NCBI GenBank assembly: GCA_018649885.1 | Contig: JABIHA010000121.1 | Location: 1 to 64,000, forward strand | Reading direction: 5' to 3' | Origin: Bacteriovoracaceae bacterium | GTDB taxonomy: Bacteria; Bdellovibrionota; Bacteriovoracia; Bacteriovoracales; Bacteriovoracaceae | Length of the DNA: 64,000 nucleotides | Part shown: positions 1 through 7,784 of the stretch, in pieces | Layout of the letters: each line of letters begins with the position of its first letter | How positions within the stretch are numbered: the stretch's first letter is position 1 | Notes under the pieces: generated by a model | Database searches by the model: none | What the model was told of the DNA's origin: nothing | The model's input: the letters and a program-made list of their open reading frames with translations, nothing else | Position numbers and translations under genes: made by a program

Positions 1-198
1 AGTTGAACGCCGCTGAACTCTCATACTCGCCCGACAGCTTCTGTATCCTGGGTTCCAGCCGCCGCCACCATGTCCGCCACCATATCCGCCACCATATCCG
101 CCACCATATCCGCCACCGTGTCCGCCACCGTGTCCAGGGTGTGCTAGGGCAAGTCCAGATAAAGTCATTAGAAGCGCTGCGATAATAAAATTTTTCAT
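1..198 (-). CDS. His/Gly-rich small secreted protein (3' end outside window)
   Basis: Reads leftward from an ATG at 198 and is still open at base 1, so only the first 66 residues are present. Residues 1-19 form a typical signal peptide (MKNF, hydrophobic core, cleavage after ALA). The mature part begins HPGHGGG and consists of GGG(H/Y) repeats. A good ribosome-binding site (AAGGAGAG) precedes the ATG. His/Gly-rich tails of this type often bind metal ions or stay disordered; here that is inference only. The function is unknown. Confidence 0.75.
   Translation of the reverse strand, partial: MKNFIIAALLMTLSGLALAHPGHGGGHGGGYGGGYGGGYGGGHGGGGWNPGYRSCRASMRVQRRST
64..135 (-). repeat. 12-bp coding tandem repeat (six units)
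   Basis: Six units of GCCACC(A/G)T(A/G)TCC in a row on the + strand, encoding Gly-Gly-(Tyr/His)-Gly steps of the secreted protein on the - strand. Units differ only by A/G at two positions. Copy number could vary by slippage. Confidence 0.85.
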
Positions 199-244
199 TA
201 CTCTCTCCTTAGTAATTAATTTTTCGATATTTTTTATAAAGCAA

Positions 245-256
245 TTGGCATGCCAA
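245..256. promoter_or_regulatory. Perfect 12-bp palindrome upstream of the His/Gly-rich gene
   Basis: TTGGCATGCCAA lies 47 bp upstream of the start at 198. It could be a dimeric-regulator operator. There is no other evidence, and a 12-bp palindrome can arise by chance. Confidence 0.25.
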
Positions 257-402
257 AAAAAACATCCAAAAAAGCTTATTCTAGGGATTAATACGCACCT
301 TGCACCGTGCAAACGGGAGCTAATGACACCAAAAAGTGGAGACACTCAGTGGACTTCATGCGTCGCAAGGTGATTTGGAAAATTAATTAAATAGGATACT
401 GT

Positions 403-801
403 GTGTGCATGAAAAATTTTGTGCTCAAACCATTTCTCATTGCCCTTGGATGGATCTGTTTAGTAGTAGGCATTATTGGATCTTTTTTACCGCTTCTCCC
501 CACAACTCCTTTTATCCTGCTCGCTGCTTATTTTTTTTCCAAAGGCTCCCAGCGGTTTTATCTGTGGCTGATTCATCTTCCTAAATTTGGAGAGAGTATA
601 AAAAACTGGAATGAATCGGGAGTTATAGGTCTTCGTGCAAAAATAATCTGTGTGATTTCTATTTCTTCAGTACTTTTATATTTAAATTTATTCAAAGACT
701 ACACACCTGCACTAAAAGCATTTGTCTCACTAGTACTTTTAATAGTGGTAGTCTTTGTATGTACAAGGCCTGCAAAGGTTAAGGAAAAATTGGATGCCTG
801 A
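403..801 (+). CDS. DUF454 (YbaN-like) inner-membrane protein
   Basis: Small membrane protein of about 130 residues. The N-terminal half carries the DUF454 hallmark GWICLVVGIIG followed by PLLPTTPFILLAAYFFSKGS, then a short amphipathic stretch and two further hydrophobic segments near residues 80-120. Family members are short inner-membrane proteins of unknown function. The start may be GTG 403 (AGGA 6 nt upstream) or ATG 409. It converges with the next gene and overlaps it by 23 bp. Confidence 0.8.
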   Translation: MCMKNFVLKPFLIALGWICLVVGIIGSFLPLLPTTPFILLAAYFFSKGSQRFYLWLIHLPKFGESIKNWNESGVIGLRAKIICVISISSVLLYLNLFKDYTPALKAFVSLVLLIVVVFVCTRPAKVKEKLDA

Positions 802-1828
802 AAAAGAGCACCTTATCACCAAAACGAGAATCAACTAATTTTGAGTTTAACTCTAGTGTGCCAATCACTTTGCCAACTTCACTTTCATCAGCGTTATCTG
901 TATTAAAGGCCTGTATTTCATAGATTGTCTCTGAGCTTGTGCCCTTCCAAACACTCCTCAACTCCTCTCTAAAGTTAACGCTATAGTCACTTCCATAAGT
1001 ACCTTCTACTTTGGGAACAAAAACTAAGTGATGAGGAGCTACAGCACTTGCAACAGATGTTCCGTCACCATTTACACGAGCAAAATTTCCTAAAGGGAGA
1101 TAGTTGGCCTTTCCACCAGAGGTAATTGTATCCATAGCATTTTTAAATATCCAGGCACCCACTTTTAATGGCGCGGTATCTGGAGCATCAATATTATTTG
1201 AAAAGCTATGCTTGAAAAAATTTGAATCTTTTCCCTGACCAGCAAGTTGATACATGGCCACCATATTTTCCGAGGGCTTGCCCTCTACAAAGAATTTCAG
1301 GCCAAAGCCTGGGATAAAATTTCCAGTAAACTGAGGGACTGCAACTGACAATCTAATGAGTCCTTTGTGATCACCTTTTGAAAGAAGCCCTGTGTAGGGT
1401 CCGTTTGTAATTCTCATAGTTATTTTGGCAACAGAACCTTGAGCGTGGATGACCTTTCTTCTTCCCCAAGGCATGAAGTCACTCTTATGGGTAAAAGTTA
1501 GGGCAAGATAACTAGAAAATGGTGAAAGAAATGTTGCAATAGGATTCGAGATAAAAGATGCAACATTGGCCACAAATAAGGGGCCTCCTGTTCCAAAATC
1601 ATATCCTTTGTAAACAGTTCTTGTTATGGCCTCTAAGAAATTTGAAGGGCCGGTAAAATCGATGTAGGGCTTATCGTATGCCGACTTCTCAACCTTGTCA
1701 TAAAGACAGTCTCTTTGAGTAGCTGCATCTTGCTTATTGTAGCCAAGAGAGCAGTTGTAAATCGATACACCAGATGCATAACTATTTGCACCCAAAACCA
1801 AGATCATAAGAATTAAGATATTTTTCAC
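779..1828 (-). CDS. Secreted catalase-superfamily-like protein
   Basis: About 350 residues. The GTG at 1828 is chosen because AAGGAAGG lies 6-8 nt before it and a signal peptide (KNILILMILVLGANSYASG) follows directly. The segment around residue 128, KVIHAQGSVAKITMRIT, matches the catalase distal-haem pattern (VxHAxGxxAxGxFxVT, with the catalytic His), and GFGLKFFVEG followed by SENMVAMYQLAGQGKDSNFF matches the catalase GFAxKFYTExG...N.PIFFIRD region. The proximal Tyr motif (RxFxYxDxH) is not visible, so haem ligation and activity are uncertain. Related short catalase-fold proteins include peroxidases and allene-oxide-synthase-like enzymes. Exported by its signal peptide. Confidence 0.55.
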   Translation of the reverse strand: MKNILILMILVLGANSYASGVSIYNCSLGYNKQDAATQRDCLYDKVEKSAYDKPYIDFTGPSNFLEAITRTVYKGYDFGTGGPLFVANVASFISNPIATFLSPFSSYLALTFTHKSDFMPWGRRKVIHAQGSVAKITMRITNGPYTGLLSKGDHKGLIRLSVAVPQFTGNFIPGFGLKFFVEGKPSENMVAMYQLAGQGKDSNFFKHSFSNNIDAPDTAPLKVGAWIFKNAMDTITSGGKANYLPLGNFARVNGDGTSVASAVAPHHLVFVPKVEGTYGSDYSVNFREELRSVWKGTSSETIYEIQAFNTDNADESEVGKVIGTLELNSKLVDSRFGDKVLFFRHPIFP

Positions 1829-1938
1829 ACAAAAACCCTTCCTTTGCCACATAGCTACCCTATAAGATGAGGGAAATCAGCATTTTTCTCAAAAAATAGT
1901 AAAAACTATAGCTATTTTCACGAATTCGGCAGCAGGTT

Positions 1939-2868
1939 CTAGAAAATAGAGGGGGGTCCTTTTGGAACAATCCTAAAGGGGTTGATGGAATCGTGTGAAA
2001 AGTAGTAGTGCCTCTTAATATGATCAAGTCTTGTGGTCTTTTGAAAGGCCGGAATTTCATATAAATTTTTTAAATAGCGATGGAGGTTTTTAAATTCTTT
2101 GATTTTTTTCACATTACACTTGAAGTGAAAGTAGTAAACTAAATCGAATCTTACCAGCGTGGTGTATAGCCTTATGTCTGTTTCTGTTAACTGATCTCCC
2201 ACTAAAAAGTCTTGACCCTCAAGCCTTTGATCCATTCGTCCAAGTGACAGATACAAATTCTCAATTGCTTTGTCATAGGCCTTTTGAGTTCGAGCAAAGC
2301 CACACAGATAAACACCATTATTAATATTGCTATATACATCTGCATTTACACTATCAATTTCTTTTTGATGAACAGTGGGATAGAAGTCATCTGAATTTTT
2401 GGTTAGACCATTAAAGCTTTGATTAAAAATTCTCACGATTTCAGAGGACTCATTATTAACAATAGTTTTAGGCTTTTTATCCAGCAAGATCGGCACTGTC
2501 ACTCTCCCACTAAACCCAGAAAAGCATGCCACATAAACATCCTTTAGATATTCACACCCAAACTCGGTATCAGCTAAAACTCCTTCCATATCCTGGTGAA
2601 AGCTCCATCCATTTTCAAGCATATCAGGACTTACAATCGACAGAGAGATGATATCACTGAGCCCTTTAAGCTCTCTCATAATAAGAGTGCGGTGGGCCCA
2701 TGGGCATGCATAAGAGACATAGAGGTGGTAGCGATCCCTCTCAGGGAGGAAATCGCCACTATTATCAATTGTATTTCTAAAGTTTTGTACTTGCCTGATG
2801 TACGCACCATCTAATGTGCGTGGGTTTACTTCTTCGACCACCCATTTTCCATTTTCAAGACGCCCCAT
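1939..2868 (-). CDS. Xi-class glutathione S-transferase (glutathionyl-hydroquinone reductase-like)
   Basis: 309 residues, the usual size for the YqjG/ECM4 family. The thioredoxin-fold domain has YACPWAHRT with the catalytic Cys at residue 55. An all-helical GST C-terminal domain follows (FLVGDQLTETDIRLYTTLVRFD, the family motif). Members use glutathione to reduce glutathionyl-hydroquinones in the cytoplasm. The typical N-terminal GxF/W extension is shortened but present (ENGKWV). It is followed 16 bp downstream on its upstream side by the yceI-like gene, so the two could be co-transcribed. Confidence in the family is high; the substrate is inferred. Confidence 0.85.
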   Translation of the reverse strand: MGRLENGKWVVEEVNPRTLDGAYIRQVQNFRNTIDNSGDFLPERDRYHLYVSYACPWAHRTLIMRELKGLSDIISLSIVSPDMLENGWSFHQDMEGVLADTEFGCEYLKDVYVACFSGFSGRVTVPILLDKKPKTIVNNESSEIVRIFNQSFNGLTKNSDDFYPTVHQKEIDSVNADVYSNINNGVYLCGFARTQKAYDKAIENLYLSLGRMDQRLEGQDFLVGDQLTETDIRLYTTLVRFDLVYYFHFKCNVKKIKEFKNLHRYLKNLYEIPAFQKTTRLDHIKRHYYFSHDSINPFRIVPKGPPSIF

Positions 2869-2884
2869 CAGAATTCTCCAAAAT

Positions 2885-3478
2885 TTAGGATTTTAGAAAA
2901 ACGTTAAAATCAACTTTTACTTCGTCATGGATTAATTTGTCGCCTAGGTCTTTAAAAAAGTTCCCCGATTTGTAGGTCATACCAAATTTTGTTCTATCAA
3001 ACTTCAATGTCCCACTAAAGCCCTTTCCCTTTTTGGTCATTTTAAATTTCACAGGGTGTGTATTGTTTTTAATAGTTAAATTGGCAAAAACCATATTCCC
3101 TTTAACTTTTGATATTTCAAGTTTAGCTGTGGGAAACTGCTTAACATCAAAAAAATCTGGGGCCTTAATGTGACCTAGAAATTTATCTTTCCACTCCCCT
3201 GAAAGGTCACCTACGGTGATACTACTAATATCCACTACAAAACTTCCACTTTGTAGCTTTCCATTCTTAGATAGATTAACCCAACCTGATCTCAGCTTAA
3301 TTTGACCTTCGTGTTTTCCAGTCATTTTAGTCCCAAGCCACGAAAACCCACTCTTACCTATATCGACGCTTTTCTTGCTCACAGCACTTTTAGCTTTCAT
3401 CTCTTTTTTCATTTCAGTACCAGAAGAAAAGGCCTGAAAGGCAAAGAGAGTACTGAGGATAATTGTAAATATTTTCAT
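2885..3478 (-). CDS. YceI-family periplasmic lipid-binding protein
   Basis: 197 residues with a signal peptide (cleavage near residue 18, FQAFSSG) and an optimal ribosome-binding site (AAGGAG). YceI signatures are visible: FSWLGTKMTGKHEGQIKL near the start, a DLSGEWKDKFLGHIKAPDFF segment in the middle and GNFFKDLGDKLIHDEVKV at the end. YceI proteins are lipocalin-like barrels that bind isoprenoid chains in the periplasm and are often induced by stress. It is transcribed divergently from a LysR regulator, with a LysR-box-like site between them, so control by that regulator is likely. Confidence 0.88.
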   Translation of the reverse strand: MKIFTIILSTLFAFQAFSSGTEMKKEMKAKSAVSKKSVDIGKSGFSWLGTKMTGKHEGQIKLRSGWVNLSKNGKLQSGSFVVDISSITVGDLSGEWKDKFLGHIKAPDFFDVKQFPTAKLEISKVKGNMVFANLTIKNNTHPVKFKMTKKGKGFSGTLKFDRTKFGMTYKSGNFFKDLGDKLIHDEVKVDFNVFLKS

Positions 3479-3527
3479 TTATGCTCCTTTTATTAATTTC
3501 ACACACCCATCATCGCCTAAAATGATC

Positions 3528-3576
3528 TGTTGCAAAAGGGGTCAATTTCGAGATACAATGTTGCAAAATTGGAACA
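3528..3576. promoter_or_regulatory. Candidate LysR-type operator in the yceI/lysR divergent region
   Basis: TGTT-N10-AACA (3559-3576) contains the T-N11-A LysR-box pattern within interrupted dyad symmetry. The decamer TGTTGCAAAA occurs twice, at 3528 and 3559, 31 bp apart or about three helical turns. The site ends 5 bp before the ATG chosen for the LysR gene, as expected for an autoregulatory site. Confidence 0.5.
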
Positions 3577-3581
3577 ATAAA

Positions 3582-4475
3582 ATGAACCTCAATTTACTGC
3601 GTACATTCTCTAAAGTTGTGGAATTAAAGAGCTTCACTAAGGCTGCCCAAGCACTTGCTCTACCAAAATCTAGAGTTTCTAGAGCTGTAGCAAGGTTAGA
3701 AGATGACCTGGGGGTCTCGTTGATCAGAAGAAGTACCAGGCTCGTGGCCCCTACTGAGCTGGGGGTAAAGTTTTATAACAGCATTGAAAATCAACTCCAC
3801 TCCATCGAAAATGCAGTTCATATGCTCACTGAGGTTTCTTCAAAGCTCTCGGGAACCATAAGAGTTTCCGCCCCTGAAGATTTTGGCCTGAGTGTCCTGT
3901 GTCCATTGATGGATAAATTTCAAGATATCTACCCTGAAATCAGATTTGAGCTCATTCAGTCTAATACTTATTTAGATTTAAATTTTAACGATATTGACGT
4001 CACTTTTAGAATCGGAAAACTTAAAGACTCCTCACTTATCCAAAAAAAGGTGGCGTCAGTTAGTCTCATTTTAGCAGCAGGCACCGACTATCTTGCAAAA
4101 TACGGAGAGCCAAAATCACTAGAGGAACTTAAATCTCATCGAATTTATGGATTTTTTAGCGAGAACAACTTGTCCCCCAGAGAAGACCTACTTAAGCAAT
4201 TTGTGAATATTGAAACCCAGTCAACAATTATGAGTTGTAATAGCTTTTCTCTTTTGAAACAAATTGCTGAATCAAATAAAGGCATTGTGATCCTGCCCGA
4301 TTTTTTCTTTAGCGTGTTAGGCAAAAAAAGTGGACTCAAAAGAGTTCTACCGAATAAGACCTCAAAAAAGAGTAATATCCACTTAATTTACCCAAGCTCA
4401 AGAAATTTACTTCAAAGGACAAGGACATTTATTGATTTTGTCTCTCAGGAGATCACTCACCACACCACTTGTTAG
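3582..4475 (+). CDS. LysR-family transcriptional regulator
   Basis: 297 residues from ATG 3582 (MNLNLLRTFSKVVE), the usual LysR start and length; in-frame ATGs at 3522 and 3558 would run through the probable operator. The N-terminal winged helix-turn-helix reads SFTKAAQALALPKSRVSRAVARLEDDLG, followed by a linker helix and a periplasmic-binding-like effector domain (GTIRVSAPEDFGLSVLCPLM). Close in type to the CrgA/AaeR-like subgroup. Divergent from the yceI-like gene, its probable target. The effector is unknown. Confidence 0.88.
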   Translation: MNLNLLRTFSKVVELKSFTKAAQALALPKSRVSRAVARLEDDLGVSLIRRSTRLVAPTELGVKFYNSIENQLHSIENAVHMLTEVSSKLSGTIRVSAPEDFGLSVLCPLMDKFQDIYPEIRFELIQSNTYLDLNFNDIDVTFRIGKLKDSSLIQKKVASVSLILAAGTDYLAKYGEPKSLEELKSHRIYGFFSENNLSPREDLLKQFVNIETQSTIMSCNSFSLLKQIAESNKGIVILPDFFFSVLGKKSGLKRVLPNKTSKKSNIHLIYPSSRNLLQRTRTFIDFVSQEITHHTTC

Positions 4476-4492
4476 CGGCACCAATGTCGTGA

Positions 4493-5071
4493 TTACTCCA
4501 AAAGCAAGATTGCAGAGGCCAACTCTTTTTTAAGGATAGGAACTGTCTCAACACTTGCGCGCTGTTTTAGTTTTTCTAGTGCAGAATCCAATTTTAAATA
4601 GACCACAGATCCTATGGCCTCTTTTCTTACAGCGGCCATACCACTATCTAATCTGCCTATGATTTCACTTGCCAGGGTTTTATCGCCTTGCTTGTACAGT
4701 ACTTCCGCCGCGATAATAGCAATAGGTAAGCTTTTCATTGTTACAAGACTTTTTAGTTTTGTTTTAGTTTTTTCATCTTTGTAGTGAATGAGTGCTAAGC
4801 AAGCACTTCTTTGCATATCAAAATTAGGAGCATTATCCATAAAAGTTGTAATCTGTTCTCTAAGTTCGGGAACATTTTTATGTTTGAGACTATGTAAAAT
4901 CTCGCTAATGGCATCAAGGTTTTTTGATCTTAAAATTTTACTGTATTTAGCAATATCTTTTTTTGACATCGCCTTGTTATCTTGAAGCTCTCCCTTCTTG
5001 TGCCCATCTCCATGGGTCACGTTAAGAGATAGGATTAGTGAAAGTGTAAGCAGCAAAGCTTTTGAGAACAT
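4493..5071 (-). CDS. Secreted HEAT-repeat-like helical protein
   Basis: 192 residues with a signal peptide (MFSKALLLTLSLILSLNVTHG) and a strong ribosome-binding site (AGGAGG). The mature part is almost all helical, with repeating hydrophobic patterns such as RSACLALIHYKDEKTK, PIAIIAAEVLYKQGDKT and AAVRKEAIGSVVYLKLD, which resemble HEAT/armadillo units. This suggests a periplasmic protein-protein scaffold. The function is unknown. It converges with the LysR gene, leaving 17 bp between stops. Confidence 0.65.
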   Translation of the reverse strand: MFSKALLLTLSLILSLNVTHGDGHKKGELQDNKAMSKKDIAKYSKILRSKNLDAISEILHSLKHKNVPELREQITTFMDNAPNFDMQRSACLALIHYKDEKTKTKLKSLVTMKSLPIAIIAAEVLYKQGDKTLASEIIGRLDSGMAAVRKEAIGSVVYLKLDSALEKLKQRASVETVPILKKELASAILLLE

Positions 5072-5192
5072 TTTGCCTCCTAATTTGTGATCTATGATTT
5101 ATATAAAAATCCTAGCACAAATTTTCTAAGAGGCCAATTGCTGGAATAGGTGCCTACTAGGCAAAGCTTAAAAAAAGAGCTAAGTTTGGGCC

Positions 5193-5963
5193 ATGCATCA
5201 CTATTTGATCACACTGTCTTATAACGGGACACAATTTAGCGGTTGGCAATCCCAAACCGGAGATCTGAAAACAATTCAATCGGAGCTCCTCAGGGCCTTT
5301 AGAAAGTCTGTTAAACAAAGAGATGTAGTTGTTGTTGGCGCAAGCCGTACAGACCGGGGAGTACATGCCTTAGACCAAAAAGTAAAAGTCTCACTCCTTT
5401 GTGATTTGCAGCCTGATGCGCTTCAAAGCTCTGTGAACTATAGACTCCACCCTGATGTGAAAATTCTAAATTGCACCAAGGTTTCAAAAGAATTTAATCT
5501 GTTTAATAGTTGCCAGAAAAAAACTTACCACTACTATTTTAGTAATCAGAAAAATGAAATTCCCATTCACACTGATCAAGTGGTCTATGTTTCCAGAGAA
5601 ATGGATATAGAGAAAATGAAAAAGGCCTGTTCAACTTTTGTAGGCGAACATGATTTTAGAAATTTTTATAGCAAAAGCTCACAGGTAAAAAGTACTGTAC
5701 GCGAGATCACACACTTCGAACTAAGCAAGTGCCAATTTTCGCCATTTTTAGATGAAGTAATGGTTTTTAAAGTTGAAGGTTATGGTTTTTTAAAGCATTT
5801 AATACGCTATATGGTGGGTACTATATTTCAAGTTGGACTGGGATATAAAAGTGAAGATCATATACGTGAATATCTTGAAGTTGAAAAAGATGATAAGTTG
5901 TCCAAAAAAGCACCAGCTCACGGGCTCTACCTCTATCAAATAGAGCTAAAAAACCACCACTAG
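5193..5963 (+). CDS. truA: tRNA pseudouridine(38-40) synthase TruA
   Basis: 256 residues, normal TruA length. The catalytic motif GASRTDRGVHAL places the nucleophilic Asp at residue 54. Other family marks are YNGTQFSGWQSQ at the N-terminus and FLKHLIRYMVGTIFQVG near the C-terminus. It converts uridines 38-40 of the tRNA anticodon arm to pseudouridine in the cytoplasm. The ribosome-binding site is weak. The stop codon overlaps that of the opposing flavoprotein gene by 4 bp (CTAG). Confidence 0.95.
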   Translation: MHHYLITLSYNGTQFSGWQSQTGDLKTIQSELLRAFRKSVKQRDVVVVGASRTDRGVHALDQKVKVSLLCDLQPDALQSSVNYRLHPDVKILNCTKVSKEFNLFNSCQKKTYHYYFSNQKNEIPIHTDQVVYVSREMDIEKMKKACSTFVGEHDFRNFYSKSSQVKSTVREITHFELSKCQFSPFLDEVMVFKVEGYGFLKHLIRYMVGTIFQVGLGYKSEDHIREYLEVEKDDKLSKKAPAHGLYLYQIELKNHH

Positions 5964-7012
5964 TGGCCAGATGCTTGCCTATCCCCAATAAGAGCAACTC
6001 GGTGATCTTTGATTCGTTTTTCATTGAGCCAATATGGACTTGTGATTTCTTTAAAGGCATAGATGGCAGCCTGAATGCCCTCGGCCCAAGCTACTGTGAT
6101 AAGCTTTATATCACCATGAATATCACCCACAGCAAATATCCCTTTTCGGCTGGTCTCAAAATAAGAGTCGATGGCCACACTTCCATCTGATTTCAATCTT
6201 ATATTTAAATCTTCAAAAACTTTTTTTGAAGAGATAAATCCAATTTGGACAATAACCAGGTCGCATTCAACTTCACTACCATTCGATAGCGTAAGGTAGA
6301 CTCGACCTTGTTTTTGCTGCGCTTTAACTATTTCTGTTTCAACTAAAACTCTACATCCTGACTCTTTAACTCTTAAAAATGTATCATGTTTTCCCACAGG
6401 ATTTTTTTCTCTAATAACTTGAGTGACTTCCCCATTTCTCTCATGAACCATGACAGCAGCATCAAGAGCAGAGTCGCCACCTCCAACAATAACAACAGAC
6501 TTTCCACTATAATCTGATATTTTGGGTATCTTATACAATACCAGCTTTGGGCCCAAGGCCTCTAAAACTGGAACCTTTCTGGGAAAATGCAAAAGCCCAA
6601 AGGCCAATATCACTTTTCTACACTTATAACTTCCTTTGCTTGTCACAACACATTTTAATTTTTGATCACCTACCAGCTGATCAACACGGCCAATGCGCTG
6701 TAACTCTTCATTGAAACGAAATTGCACCAGTGCACCCAGTGCCTGCTGATAAGTTGAACTTGAAAGCTCATGCCCTTTGACACCTGCTGGAAAGCCAGGC
6801 ACATCTACTATCTTTTTATCGCTATAGAGAAACTCTGGCTGGCCTCCAGCTTTTGACTTTGCCTCAATCACTAAAGTGGTGAGTCCCCTATGAGCAGTTG
6901 TTAAACTGGCGGACAACCCTGCAGGACCAGCTCCAATGACAAGCACATCCCAATAGGGAATATTATCAAAATTAATCTTTTCATCTAGAGATTTTATACT
7001 AAAGTCTGCCAT
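5960..7012 (-). CDS. Thioredoxin-reductase-like ferredoxin/flavodoxin-NADP reductase
   Basis: 350 residues. The N-terminal FAD Rossmann motif is VIGAGPAGLSAS, followed by GGQPEFLYSDKKIVDVPG as in the YumC-type ferredoxin-NADP reductases. The second Rossmann motif VVIVGGGDSALDAA binds NADPH, and GIFAVGDIHGDIKLITVAWAEG is the C-terminal FAD-contacting motif. The CxxC of true thioredoxin reductases is missing, so electron transfer between NADPH and ferredoxin or flavodoxin is the likelier role. RBS AAGGATC precedes the ATG. It converges with truA. Confidence 0.78.
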   Translation of the reverse strand: MADFSIKSLDEKINFDNIPYWDVLVIGAGPAGLSASLTTAHRGLTTLVIEAKSKAGGQPEFLYSDKKIVDVPGFPAGVKGHELSSSTYQQALGALVQFRFNEELQRIGRVDQLVGDQKLKCVVTSKGSYKCRKVILAFGLLHFPRKVPVLEALGPKLVLYKIPKISDYSGKSVVIVGGGDSALDAAVMVHERNGEVTQVIREKNPVGKHDTFLRVKESGCRVLVETEIVKAQQKQGRVYLTLSNGSEVECDLVIVQIGFISSKKVFEDLNIRLKSDGSVAIDSYFETSRKGIFAVGDIHGDIKLITVAWAEGIQAAIYAFKEITSPYWLNEKRIKDHRVALIGDRQASGH

Positions 7013-7134
7013 GTATTAGATCCTTCGTTTAGAGAAGACTTCTATACATTTATCGCATGGAATCATATATGAATAAAATTAGAATTTTTCTACTATTTAA
7101 TCAGAAAATCTTATACCTTAAAATCTATTGAATA

Positions 7135-7611
7135 TTAAGAAGCCTTTTTTTCACCATCAATTAGCTGAAGATTTGGTCTTTCAACTTCTTCTTCTCCGTA
7201 TTTGAGTTTATCAATATATCTCATATGGACATTTAGAGTTTGATCCAAATTATCGAAATAGTCACCATCTCGAAATTTTAAAGGCTTAGTTTTCTCACCT
7301 GCCGATAATAGCTTCAATGTCATTTCAACTTTCTTGATAGGTCCAATAATCTTCATTCCCAATATCCACGAAGCACTAAAATAGATGATGCCCGATAAGA
7401 AAACTGAAACAAAAGCTCCTGCCTCTAGAAATGAAAGGCAAAAAATCAAAGTAGAAGCTCCTAGAATAAAATTCAAACTAGTATAAAGTGCAAACCTTGT
7501 TTGAAATTTCTCATCAATTAAAGAGCCATGCCTTCTATTTTGAGAGCTGTAGATAAGGGTAGATTCAGCTCTAGTTATACTTTTTAAGTCGTGGGCATGA
7601 ATGGTTTCCAT
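7135..7611 (-). CDS. Two-TM membrane protein with HAMP-like region
   Basis: 158 residues with RBS GAGGTG. A cytoplasmic N-terminus of about 40 residues is followed by two hydrophobic segments (roughly 41-62 and 66-86). A HAMP-like helix then starts with the conserved Pro in MKIIGPIKKVEMTLKLLSAGE, and a second amphipathic helix follows (FDNLDQTLNVHMRYIDKL). No kinase, cyclase or chemotaxis output domain follows. It could be an accessory signalling subunit or a remnant of a larger receptor. The call rests on pattern only. Confidence 0.55.
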   Translation of the reverse strand: METIHAHDLKSITRAESTLIYSSQNRRHGSLIDEKFQTRFALYTSLNFILGASTLIFCLSFLEAGAFVSVFLSGIIYFSASWILGMKIIGPIKKVEMTLKLLSAGEKTKPLKFRDGDYFDNLDQTLNVHMRYIDKLKYGEEEVERPNLQLIDGEKKAS

Positions 7612-7784
7612 ATTTCACCTCGTTTTTGGTTTCAATAACCTCATCGGTTAATATAGTAATTTAGTAAAATTAGGAGCTTAATTAGCCATAAAAATTATTT
7701 ATCTTGTTGAAATTTAATACACTTTCTTAAATATTACATTCTGCTGCATGCAAAGTGGGCGACAACGATGATAGCTTTAAGTCT

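Noticed and set aside
64..135. CRISPR-like repeat
   Set aside because: Units are 12 bp, contiguous and in frame with a coding gene, with no spacers.
365..372. GCAAGGTG as partner of CACCTTGC at 296-303
   Set aside because: An 8-bp inverted pair 60 bp apart is expected by chance.
323..373. 16-codon frame after GGGAG
   Set aside because: Too short, Shine-Dalgarno too close and no protein-like character.
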